Assembly: GCF_022828475.1 (NCBI RefSeq)
Contig: NZ_CP059557.1
Location: forward strand, 5,069,470-5,133,469
From: Saccharopolyspora gloriosae
GTDB lineage: Bacteria > Actinomycetota > Actinomycetes > Mycobacteriales > Pseudonocardiaceae
Reading direction: 5' to 3'
Length of the DNA: 64,000 bases
Shown piece by piece: positions 34,740 through 46,232 of this stretch. Made by a program: the position numbers and the translations under genes. The notes below the pieces were generated by a model. It was not told the origin of the DNA, did no database searches, and saw nothing but the letters and a program-made list of their open reading frames with translations. Position 1 is the stretch's first letter. Each line of letters starts with the position of its first letter.

Positions 34740-35255
34740 GTGTCGGAGAGCGCAGAAGCAACCAGCCCCGCCGTGGACACCCCCGGTCAGGGGAACGCGA
34801 ACGAGCCCGCGGTCTACCGGGAACGACTGTTCGCTTCCTGGTGGACCTGGCCGCTACCGCTGGTCATGGCGATCCTGTTGGCCGCCGAGGTGCACATGGG
34901 CTACCCGGGCATTCGCGCCTGGCTGCCCTACGTGCTGCTGCTGCCGATCGCGGTGGCGGTGCCGCTCTGGCTCGGCCGCACGAAGATCGAGGTCACCGGT
35001 GGCGAACTGTGGGTGGGCGACGCCCACCTGCCGCTGCGGTTCATCGAGGACGCCGAAGTCGTGTCCGCCGCCGAGAAGCGCCGGGCGCTCGGCCCGGACC
35101 TGGACCCGGCCGCGTTCGTGGTGCACCGGCCGTGGGCGTCGACCTCGGTGCGAATCTGGCTCGACGACGAGGACGATCCGACGCCCTATTGGGTGGTGAG
35201 CACCCGCCGTCCGGAGCAATTGGCCGCAGCATTGCGCGGCGCTGAACCGCGCTGA
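34740..35255 (+). CDS. DUF3093 family membrane protein
   Basis: A 171-residue protein with two membrane segments ([20 protein letters not shown] and [18 protein letters not shown]) and a C-terminal cytosolic domain ([55 protein letters not shown]). TACCCT (34728-34733) is 6 nt before GTG 34740, so the mRNA is probably leaderless. Same place as Rv2698. Function is unknown. Confidence 0.87.
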   Translation: MSESAEATSPAVDTPGQGNANEPAVYRERLFASWWTWPLPLVMAILLAAEVHMGYPGIRAWLPYVLLLPIAVAVPLWLGRTKIEVTGGELWVGDAHLPLRFIEDAEVVSAAEKRRALGPDLDPAAFVVHRPWASTSVRIWLDDEDDPTPYWVVSTRRPEQLAAALRGAEPR

Positions 35256-35651
35256 TACCGCCCGGTGGCGGCTTAACGGCTCCACGCTTCGCGCGATCCG
35301 CCGCCAAAGGCGACCCGGAACCGCATCCTGATTCACAGACGCCGCGCACGGTCGGGCAACGGGTGTTTCCCGACCGGGAAAACAACAAACCTGGGCGCAC
35401 GACCATCGCGTGTGCCCAGGTCCGTGTTCGATTGGTGCGCCGGCCGGTCGCCGACCGATTCGCCGCGGCCGATATCCGCGACGCCGAACCGGTCGCCGCG
35501 CGGTCGGGCACCCCCGAGCCACATCGGGCTCAGGCGCCCGGACCGGTCGTGGCCCGGTCGGCAGGACCGCCCCTCCAGGTCGATCCCGTCACCGGACCAT
35601 GGCCGGACGTCGCCGCAGGCCACCCCGCCCGCGGACCCCGTCCGGAACTGC
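35256..35651. other. intergenic region with two tandem hairpins
   Basis: 396 nt between convergent genes, without a supportable gene. CGGTCGGG/CCCGACCG form an 8-bp hairpin (35349-35376). CCTGGGC-x-CAC pairs with GTG-x-GCCCAGG (35390-35420, one mismatch). Both lie downstream of the DUF3093 gene and could end its transcript; the second could serve both strands. Confidence 0.5.
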
Positions 35652-35954
35652 TCAAGCAGCGCAATCGCGGCAGACGAGACCGCTGTTGCGCTCCTCCGCG
35701 AGCCTGCTGCGGTGATGCACCAGGAAGCAGCTGGAGCAGGTGAACTCGTCGGCCTGCTTCGGCAGGACCTTGACGGTCATCTCCTCCCCGGACAGATCGG
35801 CTCCCGGCAACTCGAAGTTCTCCGCGATCTCCGATTCATCGGCGTCGACGACGCCGGATTGCGCCTCATTGCGCCGCGCCTTGAGCTCCTCCAACGAGTC
35901 TTCCGTCATTTCCTCGGACTCGCTGCGGCGCGGAGCGTCGTAGTCGGTCGCCAT
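35652..35954 (-). CDS. DUF4193 zinc-ribbon protein
   Basis: A 100-residue acidic protein. The N-terminus MATDYDAPRRSESEEMTEDS and the middle DADESEIAENFELPGADLSG are family hallmarks. The C-terminus holds CSSCFLVHHRSRL and LVCRDC, a four-Cys zinc ribbon. In mycobacteria the counterpart (Rv2699c) is an abundant small protein of unknown role. A divergent promoter region separates it from cei. Confidence 0.9.
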   Translation of the reverse strand: MATDYDAPRRSESEEMTEDSLEELKARRNEAQSGVVDADESEIAENFELPGADLSGEEMTVKVLPKQADEFTCSSCFLVHHRSRLAEERNSGLVCRDCAA

Positions 35955-36336
35955 CGTGATTCACCCCTGCGATAGTGGAGACTGCAATGGTGTGCCGCTG
36001 GTAAACGTTCCAGGGCTCTCATTTGTGCCCAAAGGCGTGCGTGACGGTGATCTCGCCTGCTGCGCCCCAAGTTCCCCCGAAACGAGCCTCTCTCGCTCCC
36101 CGTCACTGCCCGAGGCGCCGAGAGGGTAGCCCATTCAGGAGCTCCAGACGCATGGGGTCACCCATATGTGTGGTGTGCACTGCACCAGAGCATCCAACAA
36201 GATCACCCGGACGTCTGCCTCCGCAGACGCAACGAGTGCGACACGACGGCCCGTCCGGCGACGCGGAACCAACCGCGAACGCCTAGGCTGATCGCGCAAC
36301 GTCAGATCCGATGACGGCAAGGGAGAGTGGCAGGAC
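35955..36336. promoter_or_regulatory. divergent promoter region DUF4193 / cei
   Basis: 382 nt without a gene. TAGGCT (36284-36289) fits a -10 element for cei, leaving a leader of about 40 nt with GGGAGAG before the start. CGTCTGC/GCAGACG (36212-36229) is a small hairpin. The region next to DUF4193 (35955-36030) is AT-richer and should carry its promoter, but I cannot place the boxes. Confidence 0.4.
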
Positions 36337-37041
36337 GTGTCAGCCGCGACTTCACGCTGGGGCCACCAAGGGCCTCGATACCGGCGACGTCGACCGCTGC
36401 CCGCCCTGCTGGTGCTGGGGCTGCTGGTCGTGCTGTCCGGGTTCATGTGGACCCGGGTCTTCGAGACCACCGAGGACGTCGAGACCGCGACCCGGTGCAC
36501 CGTTCCCGGCGCGCCCACGGCGCCACCGGAGCCCACGGCCGAACCGAAGCCGGAGCAACCGGCCACGCTGGGGCAGATGCTCAGCCGGGACGCACTTGAC
36601 CGCACCAACCCGATTCCGGCGCAGGACGTGCGCGTACGCGTGCTCAACGGGAACGGCGAGGCCAACCAGGCGGGCCTGATCAGCCAGGAGCTGACCAACT
36701 TCGGTTTCGCGCCCGGCGGTGAGCCGGACAACGACCCGGTCTACCCGAACTACGACCTCAACTGCCACGGTCAGATCCGCTTCGGCGGCGCAGGCGCGAG
36801 CGCGGCCCGCACGCTGAGCCTGATGGTGCCGTGCGCCCAGTTGGTGCGGGACGACCGCACCGGCTCCTCGCTGGACCTGGCGTTGGGCTCGGACTTCAAG
36901 GACATCAAGAGCAGGCCGGAGGCCCGCCAGATCCTGCAGGAGCTCAAGAACTCGCCCCCGCAGGGCAGTGCCGAGCAGGACGTGCGAGCGCCCCAGATCG
37001 ACCAGGAACTGCTCACGGCCGCCCGCGACGTCGCCTGCTGA
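36337..37041 (+). CDS. cei: envelope integrity protein Cei (LytR_C domain)
   Basis: A 234-residue protein. A basic N-terminus, one membrane segment (LPALLVLGLLVVLSGFMW, about residues 22-39), a Pro-rich linker (PTAPPEPTAEPKPEQPAT) and an extracellular LytR_C domain (VRVRVLNGNGEANQAGLISQ, FGGAGASAARTLSLMVPC). Two Cys in the outer domain could form a disulfide. The Mtb counterpart Rv2700 (Cei) is needed for a normal envelope. GTG 36337 follows GGGAGAG. Confidence 0.87.
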   Translation: MSAATSRWGHQGPRYRRRRPLPALLVLGLLVVLSGFMWTRVFETTEDVETATRCTVPGAPTAPPEPTAEPKPEQPATLGQMLSRDALDRTNPIPAQDVRVRVLNGNGEANQAGLISQELTNFGFAPGGEPDNDPVYPNYDLNCHGQIRFGGAGASAARTLSLMVPCAQLVRDDRTGSSLDLALGSDFKDIKSRPEARQILQELKNSPPQGSAEQDVRAPQIDQELLTAARDVAC

Positions 37042-37085
37042 ACGGATTTCGCCCGAACCAGTGACATTCGGGCCGGGAACGCGTT

Positions 37086-37124
37086 GATGCCCGCCTCGCC
37101 GTCCGGAACGGCGAGGCGGGCATC
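37086..37124. terminator. strong hairpin between cei and suhB
   Basis: A perfect 17-bp stem (37086-37102 with 37108-37124) with loop CCGGA lies between two convergent genes. It serves cei and probably suhB, whose stop is only 9 nt away. Confidence 0.85.
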
Positions 37125-37132
37125 GTGGTGTT

Positions 37133-37948
37133 TCACACTTCGCCGGCTCCGGCATCGCGCAGCGCGTCACCGAGGGACGCGGCGATTCCCGGGGCCGCGC
37201 AGACCATGGCTTCATCGCCGAGGCCGTCATCAGTCCCGGCCTCCGGCAGCCGCAGGTGCGCGCCCGCTTCCTGCGCCACCAACGCTCCCGCCGCCCAATC
37301 CCACCGCTTGAGCCCGACCTCGTAGTAGGCGTCGAGCCATCCGGCCGCGACCGCGCACAGGTCGAGTGAGGCCGCTCCGGACCGGCGGATGTCCCGCACC
37401 CGGCCCAGCAACCGCCCCGTAGCCGAGGCTTGCGCGCGTCGACGCTCGACGTCGTAGGCGAACCCGGTGCCGACCAGCGCCAAGTCGAGGCGCTCGGCGC
37501 CCGACACGCGCAGCGGTGCGCCGTCGCAGAACGCCCCGCCCCCGGCGGCCGCGCTCCACACCCGCCCGGAGACGGGCTCGACCACCGCTCCGGCGATCGA
37601 CCTCCCGTCGACCTGCGCGGCCAGCGACACGGCGTACCAGGGGTAGCCGTAGAGGTAGTTGACCGTGCCGTCGATCGGGTCGACGACCCAGCGGAGCCCT
37701 TCCAGCGCTGCCGCGCCGCCTTCTTCCTCACCGAGCACCGACTCGCCGGGCCGCAGTTCGGCCAGCCGGTCTCGGACGAGCCGTTCGGCCGCGCGGTCGG
37801 CCGCGGTGACGACGTCGGTCTCGGTGCTCTTCGTCCGGACGGCACCGCCGGTCACCGATTCGTCACGAATCGTGCGCGCCAGCTCGGCCGCCTCGCCCGC
37901 GACCTGCACCGCGACGGTTCGGAGGGTTTCGTTGTCCATGTCAGCCAT
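37133..37948 (-). CDS. suhB: inositol monophosphatase family protein
   Basis: A 271-residue Mg-dependent phosphatase. The metal-binding residues are in [13 protein letters not shown] and [20 protein letters not shown]. The C-terminal motif [20 protein letters not shown] contains the third Asp. ATG 37948 (MADMDNETL) is chosen; an ATG 9 nt later is possible. It dephosphorylates inositol 1-phosphate, giving inositol for phosphatidylinositol and mycothiol. Same position as Rv2701c. Confidence 0.93.
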   Translation of the reverse strand: MADMDNETLRTVAVQVAGEAAELARTIRDESVTGGAVRTKSTETDVVTAADRAAERLVRDRLAELRPGESVLGEEEGGAAALEGLRWVVDPIDGTVNYLYGYPWYAVSLAAQVDGRSIAGAVVEPVSGRVWSAAAGGGAFCDGAPLRVSGAERLDLALVGTGFAYDVERRRAQASATGRLLGRVRDIRRSGAASLDLCAVAAGWLDAYYEVGLKRWDWAAGALVAQEAGAHLRLPEAGTDDGLGDEAMVCAAPGIAASLGDALRDAGAGEV

Positions 37949-38026
37949 CAATCCCACATTCACATCGCAGCACAGCGCGGTTAAGGTCTGCACACTTCGT
38001 TCTGAATCGAATAGGAAGGATCGGGC

Positions 38027-38788
<762 letters not shown>

Positions 38789-39093
38789 TCTTCAGGGATG
38801 CCGGGGCGATGTCGTCGACGTTTCCCCGGTACGCCATCCGAGTGACCGGAGCAGGACCGTGTTGCGCTGCGATGGGACCGATCTCGGCCTTGCAGCGGAA
38901 CCGCACTCCACCGGCGCGGTTACAATGGAACACGACCGACCTCATCCGGGACCTCCGGCCCGGCGCCGAGCAGGCGTTCCGCCGGCTCCAAGTCCGCTTC
39001 GGAAGTTCTGGAAGGTGGGTCGTCCCCGACCTCTGGCGGCCGAGGTTTCGCGCCCTCCGGCCTGCCCTGATCGACCGTCGCGAAAGGGCGTAC
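38789..39093 (+). promoter_or_regulatory. sigA promoter and long leader
   Basis: 305 nt without a gene between ppgK and sigA. TACAAT (38921-38926) is the best -10 box in the region, with transcription expected near 38933. This would leave a leader of about 160 nt. A matching -35 box at 17 nt is not obvious. GAAAGGG lies before the start codon. Confidence 0.5.
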
Positions 39094-40500
<1,407 letters not shown>

Positions 40501-40514
40501 GCCGCTGGATACGC

Positions 40515-40551
40515 AAGAAGGCCGGTGCCCTGCTGGGGCGCCGGCCTTCTT
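40515..40551 (+). terminator. terminator of sigA
   Basis: AAGAAGGCCGG (40515-40525) pairs perfectly with CCGGCCTTCTT (40541-40551), and partly complementary bases extend the stem inward and outward. It begins 14 nt past the sigA stop. Confidence 0.85.
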
Positions 40552-40740
40552 CGCGTTTCGGGTCAGGAGCTGCGGAGGCGGTCACCACGAGCGGAGATTG
40601 ACGAGACGATCAGGTTCCTCGCGGGGCTTTGACCGATTTCGCGGACGAGAGCTCGCCCGCGCTCGTCACTCCTGGTGCCGGACCGGATGCATTCGGGTGT
40701 GATCTCGGGATTCCGCTGCGTCAGCCGACCACGGCTCAGG

Positions 40741-41733
40741 ATGATCAAAACCGTGAGTAGACCTGCGGCCGCGCACAGGCACACGGTGCTGTCCAACAAG
40801 GTGATCGCATCGTGGGCGATCGGGCTCGCGGTGCTGGGCGCGACCGCCATCACCGTCCTCTGGCTGATCGGCAGCGGCCAGCACGCGTCGACTCGGCTGG
40901 ACGCGATCCGGACGGCCTTGAGCATCGTGTTCGGCGGTGGCGGCGCGGCCGGGCTACTGCTGACCGCTCGCAGGCAGCGGACCACCGAACTCGACATCGA
41001 GATCAAGAGCCACGACGCGACCGAGGCTCGCATCACCGAGCTGTACGGCAAGGCCGCCGAGCAGCTCGGCAACGACAAGGCACCGGTGCGGCTGGCGGGC
41101 CTTTTCGCGCTGGAACGACTCGCCCAAGGGCATCCGGAACATCGGCAGACCATTGTGGACCTGATCTGCGCCTACTTGCGGATGCCGTTCGACGCGACCG
41201 CCTCGGACGAGGGCACTTCGGACGCTGAGAGCGCCGCTGCTCCGGTGCAGGAGCAGGAGGTGCGGGACACCGCCCAAACCGTGCTGGCCGGGCATCTGCG
41301 GGCTGATGAGGGCGCCGCGGACCTGTTCTGGCCGGACATCCGGGTGAACCTGGCGGGCGCGACGCTGAGCACGTTCGGGTTCGCCCACTGCCACGTGCAT
41401 CACGCGACGTTCGCCGGAGCGCGTTTCGTCGGCCCCGCCGTGTTCCGCGGCGCCACGTTCGACCGGCAAGGCGACTTCCGCTCCGCTCGGTTCACCGGAC
41501 TGGCCGAGTTCCGCCGGGTCACGTTCGGCGGGGAGGGCGCGAACTTCCGAGGCGCGGAGTTCGAGGGCGAAGTGCAGTTCGGCACGCGCACCGTCGCGAC
41601 CGTGGCCGAGGCGAGGACCGTGACGACCGATGGAATCCGCCGCAGGTGGCCCGACGGCTGGGTCGAACGAGCGGATCCGGAACGGGAGGGCTGGGCTCGA
41701 CTGGTCCGATCAGGTGGAGAATCTTCTCGATAG
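40741..41733 (+). CDS. pentapeptide-repeat membrane protein
   Basis: A protein of about 330 residues. Two membrane segments lie at the N-terminus (VIASWAIGLAVLGATAITVL and IVFGGGGAAGLLLTA). A helical linker follows (ELYGKAAEQLGNDKAPVRLA, ALERLAQGHPEHRQTIVDLI) and then a pentapeptide-repeat stretch at about residues 220-295 (FAGARFVGPAVFRGATFDRQ, FRSARFTGLAEFRRVTFGG). This layout is common in actinobacteria and its role is unknown. The start is uncertain: ATG 40741, GTG 40753 (with AGGATGA upstream) or an in-frame ATG at 40675. Confidence 0.82.
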   Translation: MIKTVSRPAAAHRHTVLSNKVIASWAIGLAVLGATAITVLWLIGSGQHASTRLDAIRTALSIVFGGGGAAGLLLTARRQRTTELDIEIKSHDATEARITELYGKAAEQLGNDKAPVRLAGLFALERLAQGHPEHRQTIVDLICAYLRMPFDATASDEGTSDAESAAAPVQEQEVRDTAQTVLAGHLRADEGAADLFWPDIRVNLAGATLSTFGFAHCHVHHATFAGARFVGPAVFRGATFDRQGDFRSARFTGLAEFRRVTFGGEGANFRGAEFEGEVQFGTRTVATVAEARTVTTDGIRRRWPDGWVERADPEREGWARLVRSGGESSR

Positions 41734-41803
41734 CCGTCGCTCCGTGTAAAGATCGCGGCATTCCGCGCGCTGTGCGCAAAGACCCGAGAGCAGGTGAACA
41801 ACC

Positions 41804-41914
41804 ATGAAGAGGTATTGGGCGCCCGGCCGGTCCGGTGTGCTGTGCATCCGTGAGGACGGATGGCGCGCTCCGGTGCTCTGTCATGGTGTTCTCCGCGAAC
41901 TTCCACGCGATTAG
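41804..41914 (+). CDS. possible 36-residue protein, unknown
   Basis: An open frame MKRYWAPGRSGVLCIREDGW... of 36 residues begins at ATG 41804, with a GCAGGTGA 6 nt upstream. It contains two Cys and has no recognised family. It sits in an otherwise gene-free stretch. Evidence is limited to the ribosome-binding-like sequence, so it may be chance. Confidence 0.28.
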   Translation: MKRYWAPGRSGVLCIREDGWRAPVLCHGVLRELPRD

Positions 41915-42640
41915 GTGATCGCGGCGGCCGCGGAGTGCATCCGCGACCGACCAGCGAGACCACGACCACCGCCCTCTGCCGGACGTTGATCGCTCAGATC
42001 GAGAGAAGATCTTTGAGCTCGTTCGTCGGCACCCGTGCGACTTGGTGGTCGCATCGCCACGTCCCCTCATCGGTCTCCCCGATCTCAGCGCTCGAACGGC
42101 CGGCAAGCACAACGCGATCCGGCTAGGCCCGCACGGGGGCACCGGTCGCCCCTCCCGTACCTTCGGCCCCGGGGCGCGCGGTACCGGGTCGTTGAGACCG
42201 ACTCAGCACGACTCGAAATTCGGACTTTTTCCGGCGTTCAGAAGTGATTCATCGCACAGTAATTTCGGGGAATTTCGCGCATCCGAGCGTTCGCCGTCGT
42301 TCGCTTGCAGCAGAACGCGAGACGCCCCAGGCAGGGAATGCACACCCCGGGTACGCATGAAACGCCGGTCGGCGCAATTTGAGATTCACTATTTTCCCTG
42401 GTCAGGGGACTGAAAAAAATTTCTGTGCAGGTATTACCACGCTCCGCTACCGGCACTGCGGCAAGCGGGTACTTCGACGTGACGACGGTCGCCACTCGGC
42501 GCGGGAACACTGACGTACGGCTGTGCGTCTGCAAGAGTGGGGTAAGCGAGCACCGGCCCCGCCGCCAGTGGGCCACCGGTGGTCGCAGCAGGATCGAGGG
42601 CGTCGGGGACAACCCGGCGCCGGGACGGAGGGAGATCACG
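41915..42640. other. gene-free stretch with an AT-rich core
   Basis: About 730 nt in which no reading frame on either strand has convincing coding character. The part 42190-42440 is markedly AT-richer than the rest of the window, including GACTTTTTCC and CTGAAAAAAATTTC. TATTAC near 42433 could be a -10 box for the downstream zinc-ribbon gene, implying a leader of about 200 nt. It could be decayed foreign DNA or a regulatory leader. Confidence 0.45.
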
Positions 42641-42826
42641 ATGCCTGGAACGCTCACCCGCCCCGAGCTGACCGCCGCCGACCGCTGCGACCGCTGCGGG
42701 GCCGCTGCGAAGCTTCGCGCCGTACTGCCATCCGGCGGGGAGCTGCTGTTCTGCGGGCACCACGGCCGGGAGTTCGAGCCCCGCTTGCGGGAGATGGAAG
42801 CCGAACTCCAGCAGGACGAGCAGTAA
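42641..42826 (+). CDS. small zinc-ribbon protein (DUF7455-like)
   Basis: A 61-residue protein. GGAGGGAG (42627-42634) gives a strong start at ATG 42641. CDRCGAAAKLRAVLPSGGEL followed by LFCGHH provides Cys/His ligands for one zinc. Similar small proteins occur near primary sigma factor genes in actinobacteria; the function is not known. A 19-bp hairpin terminator follows the stop by 10 nt. Confidence 0.8.
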   Translation: MPGTLTRPELTAADRCDRCGAAAKLRAVLPSGGELLFCGHHGREFEPRLREMEAELQQDEQ

Positions 42827-42836
42827 CACACCCGAC

Positions 42837-42877
42837 CCGAAGGCCCCCGGAGAACGCGGTTCTCCGGGGGCCTTCGG
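42837..42877. terminator. very strong hairpin after the zinc-ribbon gene
   Basis: A perfect 19-bp stem (42837-42855 with 42859-42877) closes a GCG loop. It stands between convergent genes and ends 15 nt before the stop of the aminotransferase on the other strand. Confidence 0.88.
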
Positions 42878-42891
42878 CGTTGCGGCCCGGT

Positions 42892-44100
42892 TCAGGCCAG
42901 CTCGGCGAGCGCCTCCAGCAGCCGACGCACGTCGCCGGCGTCGGTGTAGTGGCACAGCGCGGCGCGCACCGCGCCCTCCTTGCCGAGACCGAGCGCGTCG
43001 ACCGCTTCCCACGCGTAGGCGTGGCCGTACGACACGTTCACCCCTCGCTCGCCCAGCGCCCCCGCCACCGCCTCCGGTGACCGGCCCGGCACCGAGAACA
43101 ACGCGATCGGGGTGCACGCTGCGCGAGGTGCTCCGATGCGGCGCACGTGCGACAGCCCGGCGATGCCGTCGAACAGCCGGGCCGCCAGCGCCTCCTCGTG
43201 CGCGATCACCGCGCGACGGCCGGCGCCGAGTCGTTCGCGGCGGTCGCCTGTGGCCGCCGAGTCGAGGTCCGCGAGGTGTTCGACCGCGGCCGTCACGCCC
43301 GCGAGCGCCTCGAACGAGGCCGTGCCCCACTCGAATCGGGCGGGGATCTCGTCCGGCGCGGGCAGCAGCTTGTCCGGGTTCAGCGTCTCCAGCGACCACG
43401 GGTCCGCCGCGACGACCGCGGCGAGGTGCGGTCCGGCCCACTTGTACGCGCTGGTCGCGTAGAAGTCGGCGCCCAGCTCGGCGATCCGCACTTCGGCGTG
43501 CGGGCAGTGCTGCACACCGTCCACGTAGCTGATCGCCCCTGCTTCGCGGGCACGACTCGTGATCGTTGCGACGTCCGGGATGCTGCCGAGCAGGTTCGAC
43601 GCCGCCGTCACCGCCACCAGCCTCGTACGTTCACCGATGAGTTCGGTGACCCGAGCGGCGGGCAGCTCCCCGGTCGCCGGGTCGAGTTCGGCGAACCGCA
43701 CGGTGGCGCCCGCGCGCTGGGCGTGCTGCACCCACGGCCGCACGTTCGAGTCGTGATCGAGCTTCGTCACCACCACCTCGTCGCCCGGCTGCCACCCGGC
43801 GGCGAGCACCCCGGCGAAGCGGTAGGTCAACGCCGTCATGCTGGGGCCGAACACCACGCACTCCGGAGCGGGAGCCCCGGTCAGGTCGGCGACGGCCGCA
43901 CGCGCCTCGGTCACGACCGAACCCGCGCGCCTGCTGGACTCGAAGGTCCCGCCCACGTTCGACACCCCGGAGCGCAGCACCTCCGAGATGGCGTCGATGA
44001 CCGCCTGCGGAACCTGGGTGCCGCCCGCGGCGTCCAGCCAGGACCGCCCGTCGGACAGCGCCGGGTACTGCGCCCGAACCTTCTCCACGTCAAATGCCAT
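42892..44100 (-). CDS. cysteine desulfurase-like class V aminotransferase
   Basis: A 402-residue PLP enzyme. N-terminus VRAQYPALSDGRSWLDAAGG, then SRRAGSVVTEARAAVADLTG, TKLDHDSNVRPWVQHAQRAG, the cofactor Asp in SYVDGVQHCPHAE and the Schiff-base Lys in ATSAYKWAGPH. It belongs to the cysteine desulfurase-like group related to SufS/CsdA. A clear mobile-loop Cys is not evident, so sulfur transfer is uncertain and another beta-elimination or lyase activity is possible. Not placed with suf genes here. Confidence 0.85.
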   Translation of the reverse strand: MAFDVEKVRAQYPALSDGRSWLDAAGGTQVPQAVIDAISEVLRSGVSNVGGTFESSRRAGSVVTEARAAVADLTGAPAPECVVFGPSMTALTYRFAGVLAAGWQPGDEVVVTKLDHDSNVRPWVQHAQRAGATVRFAELDPATGELPAARVTELIGERTRLVAVTAASNLLGSIPDVATITSRAREAGAISYVDGVQHCPHAEVRIAELGADFYATSAYKWAGPHLAAVVAADPWSLETLNPDKLLPAPDEIPARFEWGTASFEALAGVTAAVEHLADLDSAATGDRRERLGAGRRAVIAHEEALAARLFDGIAGLSHVRRIGAPRAACTPIALFSVPGRSPEAVAGALGERGVNVSYGHAYAWEAVDALGLGKEGAVRAALCHYTDAGDVRRLLEALAELA

Positions 44101-44162
44101 GGGAAGCAGGGTAAGGACGAGCGGTCACGCCGAGGTCGCGTCCGGTCACCCGTGGTCGACGA

Positions 44163-45941
44163 TCACCAGGAGCGCAGCGTGGCGATGCGCTCCTCCAGCT
44201 GCTCGGCGCTGGCCATGGCGGTGGGCGGGCCGCCGCAGATCCGCCGCAGCTCGTTGTGGATCGCGCCGTGCGGCTTGCGGGTGCGGTGGTGGTGCAGCGA
44301 GACGAGCGTGTTGAGCTCCTTGCGCAAGCCCTTCAGCCGTTCCTGCACGCTCTGCGGGCGGCGGGCCTGCTCGGCCTGCTCAGCGCGTTCGGCGGCCTTC
44401 TGCGCCTTGTCCGCGGCTTCCCGCTTCCCGACGTCCTCCAGCTGCTGTTCCTGGCGCTGCCGCAGCAGCGCGCGCACCTGGTCGGGTTCGAGCAGGCCGG
44501 GCAGGCCGAGGTAGTCCTGCTCGTCCTCGCTGGTGCCGAACGCGGCCGTGCCGAACGACGAGCCGTCGTAGATCACCTGGTCGAGTTCGGCGTCGGCGCC
44601 CAAGGACGTGAACGCCTTCTCCTCCTCGCCCGGCTCGTCCTTGGTGCGGTTGGCGTCGGCGAGCAGCTCCTCGTCCCAGCCGTCCTTCTCCCGATGCGGC
44701 TTGCCGAGCACGTGGTCCCGCTCGGCTTCGAGCTGGCTGGCCAGTTCCAGCAGCACCGGCACGCTGGGCAGGAAGATGCTCGCCGTCTCCCCCGGCCGCC
44801 TGGCTCGCACGAAACGGCCCACGGCCTGCGCGAAGAACAACGGGGTGGACGCGCTGGTGGCGTAGACGCCGACGGCCAGCCGCGGCACGTCGACGCCTTC
44901 ACTGACCATCCGGACCGCGATCATCCACTGGTCCTCGGAGTCCGCGAACTCGGCGATCCGCCCCGACGCCTTCGGATCGTCGGAGAGCACGACCACCGGT
45001 GCCGTACCGGTCATCCGCTCCAGCGTCTTCGCGTACGCCTTGGCCGTGACGTGATCGGAGGCGATCACGAGCCCGCCCGCGTCCGGCACGCCTCCCTTGC
45101 GCAACTGCTGAAGCCGGGTGTGCGCGGCCTGCAGCACCGACGGGATCCACTCACCGGCCGGATCGAGCGCGGTGCGCCAGGCCCGGGCGGTCTGCTCCGC
45201 GGTCAGCGGCTCGCCGAGGCGGGCCGAGAATTCGTCTCCGGCGTTGGTGCGCCACCGGGTTTCCCCCGAGTAGGCCAGGAAGATCACGGGACGGACCACG
45301 CCGTCGCGCAGCGCGTCGGAGTAGCCGTAGGAGCTGTCGGCCTTGCTGCGCATCGAGCCGTCCCCGTCCGGCTCGTAATTCACGAACGGGATCGGCGTGT
45401 CGTCGCTGCGGAACGGGGTACCGGTCAGCGCCAGGCGGCGCACGGCCGGGGTGAAGGCCTCCCGCACCGCGTCACCCCAGGACTTCGCGTCCCCGGCGTG
45501 GTGCACCTCGTCCATGATCACCAGCGTTTTGCGCCGCTCGGTGCGCACCCGGTGCAGCGTGGGATGCGCCGCGATCTGCGCGTAGGTGACGACCACGCCG
45601 CGGTAGTCGCTGGAGGCCACGCCGTCGGCGTTGCGGAACTCGGGGTCCAGCGGGATGCCTGCGCCGTCGGCGGCGGCCGCCCACTGGTACTTGAGGTGCT
45701 CGGTGGGAGCCACGACCGTCACTTGCTCGACGGTCCGATCGGCGAGCAGTTCCGCCGCGATCCGCAGACCGAACGTCGTCTTACCGGCGCCCGGGGTCGC
45801 GACCGCGGTGAAGTCCTGCGGACTGCTGGCGAGGTACTTGGTCAGCGCCCGGCGCTGCCACGCTCGCAGCGGACGCTGGGCGGCCTGCGCCGGGTCGCTG
45901 AGAACAGATCGGACGGGATGGTCGAGTTGTGTCTCGGACAC
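44163..45941 (-). CDS. superfamily 2 DEAD/DEAH-type helicase
   Basis: A 592-residue protein. Walker A in FTAVATPGAGKTTFGL, motif II DEVHH in LVIMDEVHHAGDAKSW, motif III LTGTPFRSDD, and in the second RecA domain MVSEGVDVPRLAVGVYAT and QAVGRFVRARRPGE (motif VI). The C-terminus has a coiled coil (QEQQLEDVGKREAADKAQKA). The start is GTG 45941, with AAGGAG a rather long 12 nt upstream. The family is conserved near sigA in actinomycetes; the substrate is unknown. Confidence 0.9.
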   Translation of the reverse strand: MSETQLDHPVRSVLSDPAQAAQRPLRAWQRRALTKYLASSPQDFTAVATPGAGKTTFGLRIAAELLADRTVEQVTVVAPTEHLKYQWAAAADGAGIPLDPEFRNADGVASSDYRGVVVTYAQIAAHPTLHRVRTERRKTLVIMDEVHHAGDAKSWGDAVREAFTPAVRRLALTGTPFRSDDTPIPFVNYEPDGDGSMRSKADSSYGYSDALRDGVVRPVIFLAYSGETRWRTNAGDEFSARLGEPLTAEQTARAWRTALDPAGEWIPSVLQAAHTRLQQLRKGGVPDAGGLVIASDHVTAKAYAKTLERMTGTAPVVVLSDDPKASGRIAEFADSEDQWMIAVRMVSEGVDVPRLAVGVYATSASTPLFFAQAVGRFVRARRPGETASIFLPSVPVLLELASQLEAERDHVLGKPHREKDGWDEELLADANRTKDEPGEEEKAFTSLGADAELDQVIYDGSSFGTAAFGTSEDEQDYLGLPGLLEPDQVRALLRQRQEQQLEDVGKREAADKAQKAAERAEQAEQARRPQSVQERLKGLRKELNTLVSLHHHRTRKPHGAIHNELRRICGGPPTAMASAEQLEERIATLRSW

Positions 45942-46232
45942 GCTTGCTCGCCGCTCCTTCCTAAGGCTTCCCCCTCGCGATTCGCGCGGCACGGACCAAC
46001 GGATCACCGGCCTGGCGCGAGCGGCCCCGCGGCTCGGGTGGAACCGGTCCACCCCTCCCGTCACGCGACATCGCGCCGAGCGGGAGATCCGCCGAGGGCG
46101 ACCCGCAGCCTACCGTCCCGCCCTCCGTGACCGGGCGCACCGACCCGCGAGCCGGATTGAGATCGCACTGACACTCCCGGTTCGCCGGGTCCACGCCCGT
46201 TCGTGGTTCGCATGCAGCATCCTTGTAGCGCG

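Noticed and set aside
42042-42413. A 123-residue plus-strand protein
   Set aside because: No ribosome binding site, low-complexity Arg/Ser/Gly composition and an abrupt change of base composition within the frame argue against coding.
42892-44100. Calling the class V aminotransferase a true SufS
   Set aside because: No suf genes are adjacent and a mobile-loop Cys is not evident, so only the cysteine desulfurase-like family is supported.
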